This document shows, piece by piece, positions 61,564-64,000 of a stretch of DNA of 64,000 bases. Every line of letters begins with the position of its first letter. Position 1 is the stretch's first letter. The DNA is from Atkinsonella hypoxylon (taxonomy: Eukaryota; Ascomycota; Sordariomycetes; Hypocreales; Clavicipitaceae). The notes under the pieces were generated by a model. That model was not told the origin of the DNA. It ran no database searches and saw only the letters and a program-made list of their open reading frames with translations. The position numbers and the translations under genes were made by a program. The stretch covers positions 32,504 to 96,503 of the forward strand of contig JFHB01000116.1 in NCBI GenBank assembly GCA_000729835.1, in the 5' to 3' direction.

Positions 61564-64000
61564 CTATTGCATCATTTGATCTTCTCCAATACCGGGCAAG
61601 TTAAGCCCGGCAGCGAGGGCTTGCATCTTGAATTCGGGACTGCATGGTAGTGAATGTGATTTGTGCTGCAAAGTAGTTAGTAAATAATCTACAACGTGGA
61701 AAATATATACACAACATACGTATTTCAAGCCATTCAGGTTTTTATATCGCTTGCCACATGTCTCACAGTTGAAGGGCTTCTCCTTCTCCATACCCAACGT
61801 ACCAGGGTACGGTGTGCTCGTCTCGGGGTTGACAATGGAAAAGGTTCCGTCGCCGTTTTCATGCAACTGTTGTGTCTGATGTCCGTGTGCCTTGTGGTAT
61901 CTGTATGGGGGGAGCGTACATTGTTAGTCACCATATTATACTAGAGCTATTGTAAGCATGTTCGAAGAAAGGACTGTAGCGTACTTCAAACCATTTTGGT
62001 TCTTGTAAGCCTTCTCGCATCCAATGACTGGACACTTGAATGGCTTGTGTTCCTCCGGCATCATCATGGACTGCAACCTCTGCAGTAAGACCTTGTTTGT
62101 CTCTGGATCAGCAAACTGGCCTTGAGCAAGACCCAACTGAGCCAGTTGAGCTTGTATCGACCGGTTGCCTTGCTGAAATGCGCCTCCGGAACTGAAAAGA
62201 TGCTTTCCGGGGTCATTGATACAGAAATTCGAGTCATTGATACCGTTCGTAAAGTTGCCGTCGCCGAGATCGGTCGCGTTTCCACCACCCATGGGCATTC
62301 CAGGAATATCATCGTCCATGTCATCGACGCCGCCCGTAGGCTGCGCATGCTGTCGAGGCATCTGCTGTGCAGTCGCCAGCGTTGGTGTGTTCACAGAAGA
62401 GACGGTAGGGTTGTTTTGGAGTCCGAAGCTCGCGGCTGCGGGAGTGGGTGGCTGTGATGTTCGAAGGCCCTGTGTAATTCCAGAGGTGTTCATGTTCAGT
62501 TGGGGGCGTTGTTGCTGACCGAACAACTGCCTAGTTTGGTGCATCCTATCGCTGTCATCTAGCTCCATCGTGCCTATTGGATCGTCCATCTCCATGTCTG
62601 CTACGGCATCCATGTCATCGTTGAGATTGGCGGCAAGGGCGGGATGCATCTGACCACCATTCGTGGCACCACCCTGCAAGCCTCCCATAGCCAATGCTGC
62701 ACCGGCGGGTAGAGACTGTCCGGTTTGACCGGGAGACTGCGCAGCACCGGCGTGACCCGAACCTGTGGGTGTTGTCCGCGGACTCGACATATTTGATGCT
62801 CCTGGTAAATCAAACTGAGAAAAGGTATTGTTCCGTGAGGCATTCGGACTCGGTTCCGTGTGGGCTTCCTCGTAGTGTTGAAGCAGATCGTGGAGATTGG
62901 GCAGAATTTTACCGCAGCATGTGAAATCTCTCATGAAGTTGGCTTCCAACTTGGGTAGGTACGACGATGAGTGAAAGGATGACGACTGAGGGTTACCGCC
63001 GAAGGGGTTCGGTGAACCGCTTTGCATCATGACACTAGATGATGGTACGAGGTCAGCAGTGAAAAGAAACGAGCAATCTTGGAAGTGCTCGATCAACGTC
63101 GCGTTATGCAAAGCAGGGGAACATGCTGCCTGCACCCAATTTTTGGTGGGAGAGGAGAGGTGAGGAGAGGAGAGGAGAGGAGAGGAGAGGAGAGGTGAGG
63201 AGAGGAGAGGTGAGGAGAGGTGAGGTGAGAGGTAAGGGGTGATGAGTGAGACATGTACGCGCGCGGCATGTACCAAATGCACTCAGTATTCAACAAAGCT
63301 TGTTGACTAAGCTCATGGTGTTGTGAAAGTTTCCCAAGTGGTGCCGCATGGAAGATGCAGCCCTCACTCGGATGAATATGGGTCAAGGACAGAAGACGAA
63401 GTTGACGGTCCGGCGATTGCAGTTTAGAGGTAAAGGATTCAAAAAGACAGCACTTACTCGTCACGGACAAAACTACCAAAGGACATGCCACCCCAGCTCA
63501 TGCCACCCACCAGACTACCAGCAAGCGACTCTCTGCGATTTCGGTTGACGTTGTCGCGATTCTGATTATTAACGGAGATGGGCTTTGGGCCGGCGCTCAC
63601 AAAGGAGTCCTGCCGGCTGTGGCCCATGGCAGCGTCGAGGCCGCCTGTGTTCATGTTGAGGGTATCGCAATCGGCGCAGTCAGCAGCAGCAGCAGCAGCG
63701 AAGCGGAGATGAGAGGTGGCGATGTCGGTCTCCTCCAAGAAGGACAAGGAGGCTATTTGGTCGCGAGTGGGAGAGTCGACAAAGAGAGGCTCGGAAAGCT
63801 GGTCGACGGCGGCGGCGGCGGCGGCAAGGATGGGGGTTGCGTACGCGGTGAGGGGGGTCAGAGAGGCGGAGGTGGATTTAGGAGATGGCGGGAAGAGAAG
63901 GTCGAGAGGAGTTGCCGGCTGAGGCGACGGTGACGGTGACTGTGAGAGCGAATGGGCCTGCGACACGGAGGAGTTGGGCGAGGGAAGCGAGGTACGCAAG
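61564..64000 (-). CDS. sfp1: Sfp1-like split zinc-finger transcription factor (5' partial)
   Basis: Four exons on minus: 63458 to beyond 64000, 61985-63034, 61720-61900 and 61564-61665. At least 625 residues are visible; the start lies outside the window, since the frame is open at 64000 without an ATG. An atypical finger is present near FMRDFTCCGKILPNLHDLLQHYEEAH. Two C-terminal C2H2 fingers follow (FKCPVIGCEKAYKNQNGLKYHKAHGH and FNCETCGKRYKNLNGLKYHKSHS, here described by their ends), separated by about 40 residues. This split-finger layout is that of Sfp1, a regulator of ribosomal protein genes and cell size that responds to TOR in yeast. The middle is Gln/Gly/Met-rich with acidic patches (DDMDAVADMEMDD). 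Introns 2 and 3 cut both fingers at nearly the same place (GLK/Y before His). Confidence 0.9.
63157..63230. repeat. AGGAG/AGGTG pentamer minisatellite in sfp1 intron 1
   Basis: About fourteen GAGAGGAGAGG-type units with GGTG variants, purine-only on plus, so a long polypyrimidine tract in the transcript of the minus-strand gene. It lies about 125-195 nt upstream of the intron acceptor. Confidence 0.9.

Overview
This 64 kb window is nuclear DNA of a filamentous ascomycete, most likely a Sordariomycete of the order Hypocreales. The evidence is short spliceosomal introns with GT-AG ends and CTAAC/CTGAC branch sites, a dispersed tRNA gene with an intron, and proteins that read as Pezizomycotina versions of L-arabinitol 4-dehydrogenase, LaeA-like methyltransferase, Ral2, Sfp1 and SUR7/PalI-type membrane protein. 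The assignment to order is inference. No bacterial operon, CRISPR array, rRNA gene, intact transposon or integrated virus was seen.

Layout. 0.5-17.2 kb is gene-dense: transaldolase, Tudor-SN nuclease, Cu/Zn superoxide dismutase, a broken phosphatidylserine decarboxylase-like gene and a YghA-type short-chain dehydrogenase (all minus), then tRNA-Val(UAC) and a mitochondrial ribosome recycling factor (plus), an unknown RGG-rich, probably mitochondrial protein and a PPZ-type phosphatase (minus). 17.2-24.3 kb has no gene I can support and is rich in minisatellites. 24.3-37.3 kb carries, all on plus, a SUR7-family protein, a WDR6/Trm734-type WD40 protein with 33 consecutive serines, a 61-residue secreted cysteine-containing protein, L-arabinitol 4-dehydrogenase and ATP synthase subunit g. 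39.7-41.1 kb is a seven-exon LaeA-like methyltransferase (minus). 41.1-51.9 kb is a second, larger gene-poor block. 51.9-64 kb is dense again: TFIIA large subunit and Cdc20 (minus), a Ral2-type kelch/BTB protein (plus) and a split-zinc-finger Sfp1-like regulator (minus) running off the right edge.

The genes are mainly conserved housekeeping functions: pentose metabolism (transaldolase, L-arabinitol dehydrogenase), mitochondrial translation and respiration (RRF, subunit g), RNA handling (Tudor-SN, Trm734), general transcription (TFIIA), cell cycle (Cdc20) and signalling (PPZ, Ral2, Sfp1). They do not form one cluster. The accessory material is the decayed decarboxylase, the orphan methyltransferase, the small secreted protein and the two gene-poor blocks. 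I found no convincing new multi-gene system. The best leads are the frameshifted decarboxylase, the small secreted protein, the polyserine microsatellite, the transaldolase micro-exons and a palindromic CCTAGG-type motif family confined to intergenic DNA.
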